Of a DNA stretch of 64,000 bases, positions 28,808-37,713 are shown piece by piece. A program made the position numbers and the translations under genes. The notes beneath the pieces were generated by a model. The model ran no database searches. It saw only the letters and a program-made list of their open reading frames with translations, and was not told the DNA's origin. The stretch lies in assembly GCA_007674295.1 (NCBI GenBank), contig CM017451.1:148036-212035 (forward strand). Reading direction: 5' to 3'. Every line of letters begins with the position of its first letter. Within the stretch, counting starts at the first letter, position 1. Source of the DNA: Antonospora locustae (Eukaryota; Microsporidia).

Positions 28808-30163
28808 ATGGCATTGAGCTACAGCGAGTATCCTCTGACAATAGAAAAAAACAAAACATATTTTTACAGGTCAAAAAGAACGCTAAGGATTCTTCCATGC
28901 CGCGTAGTCAGCTACAATGGAAATAAGTACACTGTGAGCACGAGCAGCGCTGACGTACTTGATGTGGAGTCTGGGGAGATTCTTGTCTTTGATCCCTGCT
29001 CAAGACTGTTTCAGCACCTCATGAGGCTCAGCGCCTATCGTGAGTCCAAGGAAATAAGACGAGCACTGAGAGCAGAGGGGCACGACCCTGCGAAGTTTAT
29101 GAAGTACCGACCTTACAAGGTTTCGAAGGAAGATGCAAGCATTGATGAAAGCACGTTTGTCTTTGAAATGCAGAGGTTTGTAAGCAAGAAAGACACATAC
29201 TACAGAGCGGAGGTGCAGAGGCTGCTTGTGGAGCCCCTTCCAGGGACCGTAGGCCTTCGGCTCTACAATCTGTACAAAATTGTGTGTGCAAATGGAGGCA
29301 TGGACAATGTGATTCACCTGCAGATATGGAAGAGGCTCTTCTTTCGCTACATGGAGAAGACAAACACATCGTACGTAATGAGGACATTTTACAAGAAGTA
29401 CTTATATGAATTTGAGCTTGAGAGACGGTGCTCAGAGGAGTCCAGCCTGAATTTTAACTATGCGTACAAAAAAGGCGAGCATGTCACTTTTGTTGGTAAG
29501 TGCGGACAAGGATTCTGTGGAAGGGTTGTTGCACGCCGAAATAGAGGGCTCAACGTATACTACATCAAGTTTCTGGGATGGAACGATGAAAACAACGAGT
29601 GGATATCTGAAGACATACTGCAGCGCTGCGATGGCGATGCAAAGGCTTGTAGCTCGCAATATCTGGCGCCTTCTAAGTCTTCAAAGGCAAACAAGTTTGT
29701 GGATGACCCGATAACATGGGAAAAACACAGACACGGGTCTAACTTCAGTGTCAAGCTTGAAAACAGTTCTGCAGACACAAATAGCTCTAGCACACATGTT
29801 AGAGAGGACAATATGTCTCAAGAAGAAGTGGGTTCGTGCTGTGATGGCAGGCTCGCCGGCAAAGGGGCCCACAACACCATTCGCAGGACAATAAGGAAAA
29901 AAAGACACAGCACCTCACGTGATCCCGTGCATTTGGATGCCACGTTGCGTTGCAGCATTCAGAACATGGCGTCTGCATCGGACGAGGCCGAGACCGTTGG
30001 GGCTCTTGCGGACATATGCGAAGAAATGGGCACCGAAAAGAAGCTGCTCTACAAAATAAGAGAGATAGATGAGAAGGAAAAACTCTTCGATGTTCTGAGT
30101 GAGTACAACTTTGCAATCTACAAGGTGTGGAGGGGAAAAAGAAAGGGTTTCAACTGCAGCTAG
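28808..30163 (+). CDS. ARID4/RBBP1-like chromatin protein
   Basis: A 451-residue nuclear protein. Residues about 1-65 form a Tudor-like barrel (LRILPCRVVSYNGNKYTVST). The ARID DNA-binding domain is at about 135-200, with LPGTVGLRLYNLYKIVCANGG, IHLQIWKRLFFRYME, then a helix ending KKYLYEFE. A chromo-barrel is at about 220-275, with KKGEHVTFVGKCGQGFCG and VYYIKFLGWNDENNEWISE, the aromatic cage pattern for methyl-lysine. The order Tudor-ARID-chromobarrel is that of ARID4A/B, subunits of SIN3-HDAC complexes. The C-terminal part is Ser-rich and basic with a helical end. AACCC precedes the ATG. Confidence 0.8.
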   Translation: MALSYSEYPLTIEKNKTYFYRSKRTLRILPCRVVSYNGNKYTVSTSSADVLDVESGEILVFDPCSRLFQHLMRLSAYRESKEIRRALRAEGHDPAKFMKYRPYKVSKEDASIDESTFVFEMQRFVSKKDTYYRAEVQRLLVEPLPGTVGLRLYNLYKIVCANGGMDNVIHLQIWKRLFFRYMEKTNTSYVMRTFYKKYLYEFELERRCSEESSLNFNYAYKKGEHVTFVGKCGQGFCGRVVARRNRGLNVYYIKFLGWNDENNEWISEDILQRCDGDAKACSSQYLAPSKSSKANKFVDDPITWEKHRHGSNFSVKLENSSADTNSSSTHVREDNMSQEEVGSCCDGRLAGKGAHNTIRRTIRKKRHSTSRDPVHLDATLRCSIQNMASASDEAETVGALADICEEMGTEKKLLYKIREIDEKEKLFDVLSEYNFAIYKVWRGKRKGFNCS

Positions 30164-30341
30164 CTAGCACGCGTCTGCTAGCTTGTGATCTATTCAAAAC
30201 ATTAAAGTGTAATATGTTACAAGCACTCTGCATCTCAGAGGCGAGTCTGCTCATATTTGCTGTCGACCGTGCGCCAAAATACCTTGTTTCGCCGCATTTG
30301 TAACACTTCCATTTATCTTGTAGGTTGGAAACAAAATAAAC

Positions 30342-31313
30342 ATGGACAACAGCTCAAGTACACTGAGAAGCATAGCGCCGGAGAAAGACGGGGCATGCTC
30401 GCGCAGGTGCATGCTGTATGTTGTGGCAAGCTTTTGTTTGCACGAAAATAGAAGTGCAAGCAGGGATACTCAGGCATTTCTCCGTGACTTTTCCCGAAAG
30501 GATATAAGTGCTTCGCAGATGCACCACATATATAGAGTCTTTATGCGACACATGAGGGCAAATAGGCATGTAAAATGCAATGTTGGAATGTTCTATCTAG
30601 AAAAGTACATTCTTTCCGGCTATTACAGATATTTTGTGTTTGATAAGTGGGTGGCTGCTCGAAATCAGTTCATCAATAACAAGGTTACGTTGTATCAGTG
30701 GATAATGCCCGAGTATATAGATGCAAAGATATCCAGTGCATACATTCAAGATGTCTCAGTTTTTTGTAAAATGATCAATAGCGTGCACACACCAACTGAG
30801 AAACTACACTGTATAATAGAGATATCAAGGCTTGTGTACATGCATGGCGGGGGAAATATAGGTCAGGAGGAGTTTTTGCCGGTGTTTATCTTCACGTTCA
30901 TTCATCTCCAGACTCGCGACCTGCTTTTCAACCTCCTCTACATTCAATGGTACATGCCAATGCCTGCTGCACGGTGTCACGGAGAGTGTATTCACATAGG
31001 AAACACCCGCAATGATCTGCAAGAGAACTGCGAATGCACGATTCGTGTTCCATGCTGCAGCGCTAAGGAAACACTCTTCTATCTAACCAACTTTGAGGCA
31101 GCAATTGTGTTCATCGAGAGACTTGAGTATGAGAATCTAAAAGTGGATCAGGATACGTACAACAAACAAATAGCAAAGCATTGCTGTAAAATTGACACTA
31201 CGCGTTTAGATGTGAGAGGCGACTGCATTGCAGCTGGAATAGCTAAAGAAGTAACAAAGTTTGTCTCGTATTTTCTGAGGCAAGTGCAGACAAATAAATT
31301 TTGGACTGGTTGA
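30342..31313 (+). CDS. VPS9-domain protein, putative Rab5 GEF
   Basis: The C-terminal half matches the VPS9 fold that activates Rab5-type GTPases on endosomes. It has TPTEKLHCIIEISRLVYMHG (helix with conserved Lys-Leu), then the acidic-finger region EEFLPVFIFTFIHLQ, RDLLFNLLYIQWYM, and near the end KETLFYLTNFEAAIVFIERL, the conserved Gly/Ala-Glu-Tyr-Tyr-Leu-T/S helix. The usual Asp in the DxFLP motif reads Glu-Glu here. The N-terminal half is helical and of unknown function. Length 323, shorter than yeast Vps9 (451), and no CUE domain is seen. No clear C-rich start context. Confidence 0.72.
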   Translation: MDNSSSTLRSIAPEKDGACSRRCMLYVVASFCLHENRSASRDTQAFLRDFSRKDISASQMHHIYRVFMRHMRANRHVKCNVGMFYLEKYILSGYYRYFVFDKWVAARNQFINNKVTLYQWIMPEYIDAKISSAYIQDVSVFCKMINSVHTPTEKLHCIIEISRLVYMHGGGNIGQEEFLPVFIFTFIHLQTRDLLFNLLYIQWYMPMPAARCHGECIHIGNTRNDLQENCECTIRVPCCSAKETLFYLTNFEAAIVFIERLEYENLKVDQDTYNKQIAKHCCKIDTTRLDVRGDCIAAGIAKEVTKFVSYFLRQVQTNKFWTG

Positions 31314-31524
31314 GTTCTTCTGCATGCAGCATTACAGATGTAGAACTGTGAGTGTGCACATACCCTGGCAGACTAAGGAGAGAACGCAATGAATATTCCT
31401 CTTGGAAGAACATCGCTCTGCTGAATGCCCTATGCTAAAAAGATATCTAAAACGGAAAAGTTATTTGTAGAGGCTGGAAGCCTTCCTGTTGACTCTCAGA
31501 AAAAGATGTCTTTCTGAGTAATCC

Positions 31525-32094
31525 ATGGGTAAAGCAGCTTTAGTCACGAAAAAAGACATCAGAAGACGTCAGTTGTACATAAAGAATATAGACACGAGAG
31601 TCTCAAAGCAGATACTGTACGAGTTGTTAGTGCAGACAAGTCCGATTCTGCACCTCCACTATCCATACGATACTGTATCCAAACAGCATCGTTCTTATTG
31701 CATAGCTGAGTATCCTACTGAGGATGATGCTGACTATGCCTACAAGGTCCTAGACATGGTCAAGCTGTACAAAAAGCCACTAAGGTTCTTCAAAGTACAT
31801 GACGACGACGAAATAAAGCTGTATGTCCACAACCTAGGTGCAGATGTTGACGAGAAGATGCTCTGTGACGTATTTGAGAAGTGCGGGCGCTGCAACGTGA
31901 GAGTAGCATATGACGATGATGGGAGAAGCAAGAAATACGCGTTTGTTATATTTTACAAAGATGAGGATGCTGACAAGGCAATTGGTCTGAACAAGCAGGT
32001 AGAGTTGTGTGGACGGAAAATAGAGGTGAAGTATGCACTTAAAAATCGTGGCATACGAGAAAAGCAGGCACCGCATATTCAGAAAGAAGGCTAG
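31525..32094 (+). CDS. HSH49: splicing factor 3b subunit 4 (Hsh49), two RRMs
   Basis: A 189-residue protein made of two RNA-recognition motifs, part of the U2 snRNP SF3b complex that contacts the pre-mRNA near the branch site. RRM1 has QLYIKNIDTRVSKQILYELLVQTSPI (RNP2 LYIKNI) and a divergent RNP1. RRM2 has LYVHNLGADVDEKMLCDVFEKCG and RNP1 KKYAFVIFY. The phrase YELL-x-Q-x-x-P-I-x-x-L-H-Y-P and the short spacing between RRMs are typical of SF3B4/Hsh49. The proline-rich C-terminal tail of animal SF3B4 is missing. Its presence implies that some spliceosomal introns survive in this genome. AATCC precedes the ATG. Confidence 0.85.
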   Translation: MGKAALVTKKDIRRRQLYIKNIDTRVSKQILYELLVQTSPILHLHYPYDTVSKQHRSYCIAEYPTEDDADYAYKVLDMVKLYKKPLRFFKVHDDDEIKLYVHNLGADVDEKMLCDVFEKCGRCNVRVAYDDDGRSKKYAFVIFYKDEDADKAIGLNKQVELCGRKIEVKYALKNRGIREKQAPHIQKEG

Positions 32095-32202
32095 CCATGA
32101 ACAAGATCCCTGTGAGCATCCAACCTGTGTAGTACTATGTCATGTGAAAGCAGCGACACATGTACGCTGAAGACGCATTCAGGTGCCCAGGCCAATCCAG
32201 CA

Positions 32203-33726
32203 TTAGACATGCTGTGGGTCTATGCAAAATACAAAGTTTGGGTTGGCGTCTTTCATTTTTCTGAATGCCTTTTTTACTTTTTCGCAGACTTTGGCAAAAT
32301 CATATACCTCTGTTTCTTTCTGCGCACTGTCAAGCTCGCTTCTGATAAGAGCAGCGTACTTCCTGATTCGCTCAATCGCAACATCTACAAAAACCTCTCT
32401 CAAGAAGTATTTATCCTTGAGGATGTACTCTATTTGCGTGTGTATTATTCTGCACGTTGTTTCTAGCTTCTTGTTCAGATCGAGAGAACACCCAAGCTTT
32501 GCATGCCTGGCCATGTCTTCCTCTACTGCGAGGAGTTCTTTCTGAAACACAGCCAGCTTATTTCTTACCACAGTCTTTTCACTTTCGCCTATTGCAACAT
32601 CAGCCAGCTTCTCGCTCAAGTCAAACCCCGAGGTCTCGCTGCCAATGCTGCTTACATTGCGTGCACCGGCAGCTGGCTTAGTAAGCATGTTTGCACATTG
32701 TGGCCGGTAGAACATCTCTTCTGTGTATTTTGTAACTGGAGTGCTACTGCAGGCTGTGCTCTGCAGCTCTGTTTTCCCACATGCATACGAATACGACGTC
32801 TTTAACATGTCTTCCTTGGGGTTTCTCCGGAAAACACTTGTACTAGCAGAACTAGACCTCTTAGCGCCCTCTGCAGTGCACTGAAAGGGACTGAATTGTA
32901 GAACGTCTCTGTGTGTGTGAATACTATCCTCACTAGGGGGCATATGCAGTCTAAAGGCACCATTGGGCTTTTCTTTCACCTTTGAGCCCTCAAAGTTATG
33001 CAAAACACTGTTTCTCATAGATGCTGATGTTCTTATATTGTGAAGTCTGTTTATGTCTCTATCATGCATGTCCCACTTGCGAAATGCTTGTGTTACGTTA
33101 GGTGCAGCCTCGTGATGTCTTAAAAGTGGCGGAACTGTGCAATCACGTGCCTGATAGCCACGAATACCCGGTACATGCTGCGATATGAAGTCATCCTGGC
33201 CTACCAGATGATTCCCTGGCTGCAAATGCGGGTATCTGTATCTGCTAAACAGTGTGCCTGGAATTGAACAGGCTTTCGCATTGGAATCCAACGCATGGCT
33301 TGTGTACACACCGGTTGCATTAATCTCTTGACGGTTTATCTGGCTCTGCGGAATTTTATGCATCCTTGTCCCAGGCATTGTTACAAATGCATTGGAAGCA
33401 CCCATAGAGCTGCCAAAGAAAACCTGAGAGTTGCCTATCACGGTTGGCCTTTGCTTCGACGTTACGCCCGCTGTCTCCCAACCTGTGCTTAGTATTCTCT
33501 GGATTATTTGGACAATTCCCGAATGGTACTCAGACTCGCTCTTGCTATTTTCGCAGCACTCGTACTCAGATGTGATTGCAATATCTTTTACTTTTTCAGG
33601 TGTGTACGTGCAGGCGACAGGTGAGGCATTTAGGGCGTTGTATATTTTTTTCAAGCACTCTCTTCTCTTTTCAATGGAGATGTTTATCATAGGGTTCAAC
33701 GAAAAATACGTTTCATTCAGAGGCAT
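32203..33726 (-). CDS. hypothetical protein with disordered middle and coiled-coil C terminus
   Basis: A 507-residue protein I do not recognise. Residues 1-70 are weakly structured (FSLNPMINISIEKRRECLKKIYNALN). Residues about 75-360 are low complexity, rich in Ser, Thr, His, Asn and Arg, with no repeats. Residues about 375-500 are helical and charged, with coiled-coil character (ESEKTVVRNKLAVFQKELL, LDLNKKLETTCRIIHTQIEY, VAIERIRKYAALIRSELD). No signal peptide. The layout suggests a scaffold or regulatory protein, possibly a nuclear pore component, without firm support. Confidence 0.55.
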   Translation of the reverse strand: MPLNETYFSLNPMINISIEKRRECLKKIYNALNASPVACTYTPEKVKDIAITSEYECCENSKSESEYHSGIVQIIQRILSTGWETAGVTSKQRPTVIGNSQVFFGSSMGASNAFVTMPGTRMHKIPQSQINRQEINATGVYTSHALDSNAKACSIPGTLFSRYRYPHLQPGNHLVGQDDFISQHVPGIRGYQARDCTVPPLLRHHEAAPNVTQAFRKWDMHDRDINRLHNIRTSASMRNSVLHNFEGSKVKEKPNGAFRLHMPPSEDSIHTHRDVLQFSPFQCTAEGAKRSSSASTSVFRRNPKEDMLKTSYSYACGKTELQSTACSSTPVTKYTEEMFYRPQCANMLTKPAAGARNVSSIGSETSGFDLSEKLADVAIGESEKTVVRNKLAVFQKELLAVEEDMARHAKLGCSLDLNKKLETTCRIIHTQIEYILKDKYFLREVFVDVAIERIRKYAALIRSELDSAQKETEVYDFAKVCEKVKKAFRKMKDANPNFVFCIDPQHV

Positions 33727-34175
33727 TAACCTGGAACCTGTGTTTCACAAAAATCAGCATCATGTTGTACGAGGGCATCTGTCGAAGCACATTGCTGTGC
33801 ATTTTAGAGCAAACTGGGGGTTTTCTGCTGGCCACAATAAGTCAAAGGAAGTCAAACACGCCACATGATAAGAGTTCAATTTTTGAACGCGAAAGTTAAG
33901 ATGATGTTATTGAACCACCACTCTGTTGAGCACAGCAATGCGCAACTTATTGTGGATTGCAGGCACAGGGCTGGCATTGCACACAAAACAAAGGGAATGG
34001 GATTTGTTCGCTCTTATGAGTGCACAGGCCCTGGAAAAGCGGCAGGCTCTGGCGCTATTTTAATTAAACTAATATGGAAAGTGTTCATGCGATTAGTCTC
34101 TATAGATTGTTGTAGTGCACTAGGCTAAGTATTTTTCCGTTTAAAGCTAAATTATTGCACCCCAAAAAAAGAAAA
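33727..34175. other. intergenic region; weak 87-codon frame at 33865-34128
   Basis: About 450 bp between the divergent 32203 and MADS-box genes. A plus-strand frame with ATG at 33865 runs 87 codons (IRVQFLNAKVKMMLLNHHSVE) but shows no recognisable pattern and lacks a start motif. TTAATTAAACTAAT near 34060 is A+T-rich and promoter-like. Confidence 0.3.
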
Positions 34176-34889
34176 ATGACGCAAAAGAGTAGGAACACAA
34201 CTTCTTACAAAAATGAGTCTGAGGAAGAGGTAAGCAAGAAGTATGATTCCGGACACCAGTATGATCAAAGGGCACACTTTTTTCCACATCAGCAGTACTC
34301 TCCGTATGATGCATCTCCCATGTACTATAACCAAGACTACACCCCGCCAATAAGGCAATTTTCGTATGCACATGCATACCCAGACGTGTACTCGTATACT
34401 AATCCGCCATACCTTTCGCAGACGCTTCAGCATAAATATGCAGGAATGGCAGGATCGCGGCAGTGCGAGAAGATGCCGCCTGCCAACGACAGCGAGGAGG
34501 AGCCTGAGCGGGGGAAAAAGATAGGGGGGAAGAAGAAAGTCAGCCTGAAATACATCGAGTCAAAAAGCAAGAGAGGAGTGACGTTCAGCAAGAGAAAAAA
34601 AGGAATAATGAAAAAGGCGTATGAGTTGAATGTCCTAACAGGAACGCAGATTTTGCTGCTGGTTGCAAGCGAAAGCGGGCATGTCTATACGTTTGCAACG
34701 CCAAAGCTGAAGCCCATAATCTCCGAGCACGAGCATCTGATTCAACAATGCCTCAACACACCGCACTCTTCAGGTGAGGATGGATACTTTGGAGACTACG
34801 ACTGCTTTCTGCGTGATCCCAGTCAAAGGTACGAAAAAAGAGGAGGTGGCGGGCATCTTCCCTGCGACTTTTACAGCTCTAAGAAATAG
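34176..34889 (+). CDS. MADS-box transcription factor (SRF/MCM1 type)
   Basis: A 237-residue DNA-binding regulator. The N-terminal 110 residues are Tyr/Pro/Ser-rich and probably disordered. The MADS domain is central: KKVSLKYIESKSKRGVTFSKRKKGIMKKAYELNVLTG, then TQILLLVASESGHVYTFATPKLKP. The RVTF-KRK and LxVLxxxxVxLLVxSxxGxVYTFxTxKLxP patterns of SRF/MCM1 are met, and the K-box of plant MEF2/MIKC types is absent. A short acidic/Gly-rich tail follows. The frame is open upstream without an ATG. CACCCC lies 16 bases before the chosen ATG. Confidence 0.92.
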   Translation: MTQKSRNTTSYKNESEEEVSKKYDSGHQYDQRAHFFPHQQYSPYDASPMYYNQDYTPPIRQFSYAHAYPDVYSYTNPPYLSQTLQHKYAGMAGSRQCEKMPPANDSEEEPERGKKIGGKKKVSLKYIESKSKRGVTFSKRKKGIMKKAYELNVLTGTQILLLVASESGHVYTFATPKLKPIISEHEHLIQQCLNTPHSSGEDGYFGDYDCFLRDPSQRYEKRGGGGHLPCDFYSSKK

Positions 34890-35523
34890 TATTGTCTTGC
34901 TTTGTGCATGTAAGATGCATTTAACCTTTCAATATTACTGAACTTAGAGAGTAGATCAGGCTCTCTCATTCAGCTTCGACAAAAACATCTGATACGAGGC
35001 ATCCGCATTTGCTGCTAATGTATGATGAGTTTTTTGTATAAATAAAGCGAAACTACTAACAAACAAGGACATGTGCCTTTCTTCATGCCGCCGAATCTTT
35101 GAAATCGAGCACCGCTTTGACGAAAGGCAGTGGGCGGAGCGTGCATCTCTTAACTTGCAATCAAGATGGCAGAAAGTGTATCACCATTAGCCATTAACGA
35201 AGAAGTTCGCATTCCAAGAGTAAATGCACAGAAGCTTTCGTTCTTGCCAATGCCATTTGTATAAGACGTTATTGCCAGCGCACTTTTTCCACCTGTAATC
35301 ATCTGGCTTATGCATTGTACCGCAAAATCCATTTTCTTATGTTTTTGATTAGAATAAATAATGTACTTATTCGAAAGACGACCTGAATTCTGGACTATAG
35401 AAAGGTGCCATGTTTTTCTGTGCGTACGTAATACAGTACTCTAGGTTGTCAGCCTAGCTGCTGCATATATCTACATTAGCAAGTAAAAACATAACAAGAA
35501 AAGCACAAACCGAAAAGAGATAT
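34890..35523. other. intergenic region of about 630 bp with a possible small gene at 35150-35332 (minus)
   Basis: Mostly without features. On the minus strand, an ATG at 35332 opens 60 codons (DFAVQCISQMITGGKSALAI, then TNGIGKNESFCAFTLGMRTS). Composition is protein-like, hydrophobic and Gly/Ser/Thr-rich, but there is no C-rich start context and I recognise nothing. TATAAATAAAG at about 35037 is a TATA- or polyA-like element. Confidence 0.3.
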
Positions 35524-35895
35524 TTATTGTTCCTCTGACACAGACACAACATAGTTTCCCCTGTAGCAGTAGTCCTTAATCATTTGCATTGTGATGTCGT
35601 CAACCTCTATTTTTTCAGTGTCCATTATGCTGCTCGACGGAATCATGTTTTCCCTCCTCTCTCTTTCCTCCTCGTGTTTCTTTATAAATATCTTCTTCAC
35701 CTTGCCTTTCTCGACTCTGGTGTACAGATGCGTGACATAGCCTGCAATCTGGTTTTTAAATCTCTTTGTTTGAATCTCTGTGACACTCTCCAAAACACGC
35801 TTGTTGTGGTGAAAGTCACAGTCGAGTTTCGGGAAGTATTTTTCAACTATATTTTTGGCAGCTCTCTTCACATTTGAATTTCGTACTCGGCCCAT
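35524..35895 (-). CDS. RPS17: 40S ribosomal protein S17 (eS17)
   Basis: Small-subunit protein eS17, found on the head of the 40S. The N terminus GRVRNSNVKRAAKNIVEKYF, the middle DFHHNKRVLESVTEIQTKRF then NQIAGYVTHLYTRVEKG, and the EEERERRENMIP motif agree with the family throughout. The C-terminal acidic extension (about 90-123) is the variable part. Length 123 is slightly shorter than in yeast (136). The start is fixed by the conserved MGRVR and by the AAATTT and CCC elements upstream. Confidence 0.96.
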   Translation of the reverse strand: MGRVRNSNVKRAAKNIVEKYFPKLDCDFHHNKRVLESVTEIQTKRFKNQIAGYVTHLYTRVEKGKVKKIFIKKHEEERERRENMIPSSSIMDTEKIEVDDITMQMIKDYCYRGNYVVSVSEEQ

Positions 35896-35913
35896 AGAGG
35901 GCTAAAAATTTTT
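35896..35913 (-). promoter_or_regulatory. AAATTT plus GCCC start-proximal element of eS17
   Basis: On the minus strand the bases before the eS17 ATG read AAAAATTTTT, then AGCCCTCT. The same order of an A/T block and a C-run occurs before uS5 at 1458-1472. These are the only two ribosomal-protein genes in the window, and no other start here shows the combination so clearly. Confidence 0.6.
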
Positions 35914-36390
35914 GAAGTTAGGTTTGAGATGCGCGAAGTGCATGACAGTTGCATGCACACACCTCCTCTGCAATCAAGCGAAACAAACAGAGAAAATGAT
36001 GCTGCTAGTGGCAAGAGCAGTGAAGAAAGGTTTTAGGTTGCATAAAAGACGAAATGCTACGCATGAGTCAGGTGGTTACATGCACGAGTCATCCTGAGGC
36101 GTTATCAGTACAGCAAGCATGAGAAAGCCGCCTCTTTTCAAGATTTTTGCGCCAGGGCATGTTGCAAAAAGTGTGTTCAAGCAAAGAAAGACTGCACTAA
36201 ATTAATACAGACCACGCCAAACCAAACAAGCATGTGTTCATCTTGGCGTCAATTACGCGGTGTCACGGAAGTCCATAGTCCTGTATCTATACAGCTTCTC
36301 TTTAATGAGGCTGACCAGCGGCTGCTTTCAAGAGAACATTTGTAATTTAGATTTTAATTAAAACAAATTCATACCACAAGGAGCAAAAGG
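35914..36390. other. divergent intergenic region, no gene recognised
   Basis: About 480 bp upstream of the HSF-receiver gene and the eS17 gene. Contains A+T-rich stretches (GATTTTAATTAAAACAAATT at about 36350) close to the HSF-receiver start. No tRNA or coding frame could be supported. Confidence 0.4.
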
Positions 36391-37299
36391 ATGGATCGGC
36401 CTATCAAGGAATTTTCAGAAAAGCTTTACGAGATTCTAGATGACAGCAGAAACACCGACGTAATCAGGTGGAGCGACGATGGACAGTCCTTTCTGCTTCT
36501 TGACACGATTGAGTTTGCAAGATCAATTCTAGAGCTATACTTCAAGCACAAGAACCTAAACTCATTTGTAAGACAGCTAAATAAATACGATTTTCACAAG
36601 ATAAAGAGCTCTTCTGAGACACTAGAGAAGTACGGGTTTCATGTCTGGGAGTTTAAACACATATATTTTCAGAGAAACAGGCGAGATCTTCTTAGCAGAA
36701 TCAGGCGCAAGCGGTCTGTCTCTGAGAGAAGAAGCGACTACAGTAATTTTGACAGCGACATAGCAGAAAAGAGCATTCTTCTCCAAAATCAGATGCTGAA
36801 CTCTCTCAAGACGCTTTCCAAGCATTTTCAGATGGTTTCTGAAGATATCATTGAGCTGAAGAGAATGATTCTGAGCGAGAGGGCTAGGCCTGAGTACGTG
36901 GGAAGCACGGCACTCGTGTACGAGGAAAGCATGAATTTTAGAATGATGGCGGTGTCGCTTCTTCAGAGTGCAGGGTTTTCTGTCTACGTTGCAGATACAG
37001 GCAGCGATTTCAACTCCTTTGTGAAGAAGCGGCGGTTTGACCTTATTCTTGTCAGCATGGCCCTTAGAAACAGCTTTGCTGCAATAAGCGAGATAAGGAG
37101 AATGGACATAAATGCAATAATCGTGCTCATTGGGGTTTCCATCAGCAGAAATGACTATGTGGAGTATCACAAACTCGGTGTTGACGAGTTTTTGCTCAAG
37201 CCATATTCGGAAGACATGATTGTCGCCATACTGAGAAAGCACAATCTTGCTAAAAAAGCCACGATGCAGGATGCAGCACCTTGGACGTCCGAGACATAA
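36391..37299 (+). CDS. SKN7-like protein: HSF DNA-binding domain plus degenerate receiver domain
   Basis: A 302-residue transcription factor. Residues about 5-105 form an HSF-type winged helix: IKEFSEKLYEILDDSRN, VIRWSDDGQSFLLLD, LYFKHKNLNSFVRQLNKYDFHK and the WEFKHIYFQRNRRDLLSRIRRK ending. A helical linker with heptads follows (about 125-160, LLQNQMLNSLKTLSKHFQ). Residues about 165-290 follow the response-regulator receiver pattern: ALVYEESMNFRMMAVSLLQSAGF, FDLILVSMAL, INAIIVLIGVS, EYHKLGVDEFLLKPYSEDM. This is the layout of fungal Skn7/Prr1. The phospho-accepting Asp is replaced by Ser222 (codon 37054-37056), while the conserved Lys remains (Lys270). Most likely a phosphorylation-independent receiver. 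Confidence 0.85.
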   Translation: MDRPIKEFSEKLYEILDDSRNTDVIRWSDDGQSFLLLDTIEFARSILELYFKHKNLNSFVRQLNKYDFHKIKSSSETLEKYGFHVWEFKHIYFQRNRRDLLSRIRRKRSVSERRSDYSNFDSDIAEKSILLQNQMLNSLKTLSKHFQMVSEDIIELKRMILSERARPEYVGSTALVYEESMNFRMMAVSLLQSAGFSVYVADTGSDFNSFVKKRRFDLILVSMALRNSFAAISEIRRMDINAIIVLIGVSISRNDYVEYHKLGVDEFLLKPYSEDMIVAILRKHNLAKKATMQDAAPWTSET

Positions 37300-37713
37300 A
37301 GTACCTGCAGCGGCTGGAAAGCAGGGATTGCTTCTCAAACGAGGGAGGGTCTCGGACAAAAAGCATTTTTGAAACACATGCAACACATGGGCTGGCATAA
37401 AGAGCTCATTTGCCTGTTGGAGCAAGCTCAAGCTAACTGCAGAACTCTCGCGTTAGAGGTTCTTTGCATTCAGGTGGAATATAGCACGGAGGCGCAATGC
37501 TTTGCAAGGCAAGCTGCAGTTGTGCTCTTGACGACTATGGAGTGAAGCAGCTCCATCGCACTTTCAACGCCAGTGTTCCTGTGCAGAGCAGCGCCTATTT
37601 GCACGAAAATCGCTGAACTATGTAAATAATAAATATACTCAATCTGCAAACTCCAGTAATTTACATCTTTATTGAATGTAGTCATAAATGAAACACAACT
37701 GACCCCCGGAGCT
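37300..37713. other. intergenic region, no gene recognised
   Basis: About 410 bp between two plus-strand genes. Coding-length frames on the minus strand here (37470-37754) run into the start of the transporter gene and look like shadows. ATAATAAATATACT at about 37625 is promoter-like. Confidence 0.4.

Noticed and set aside
34155..34175. N-terminal extension of the MADS protein reading HPKKRKM, like a nuclear localisation signal
   Set aside because: It would need a TTG start. The ATG at 34176 follows, and the CACCCC there fits the local start motif instead.
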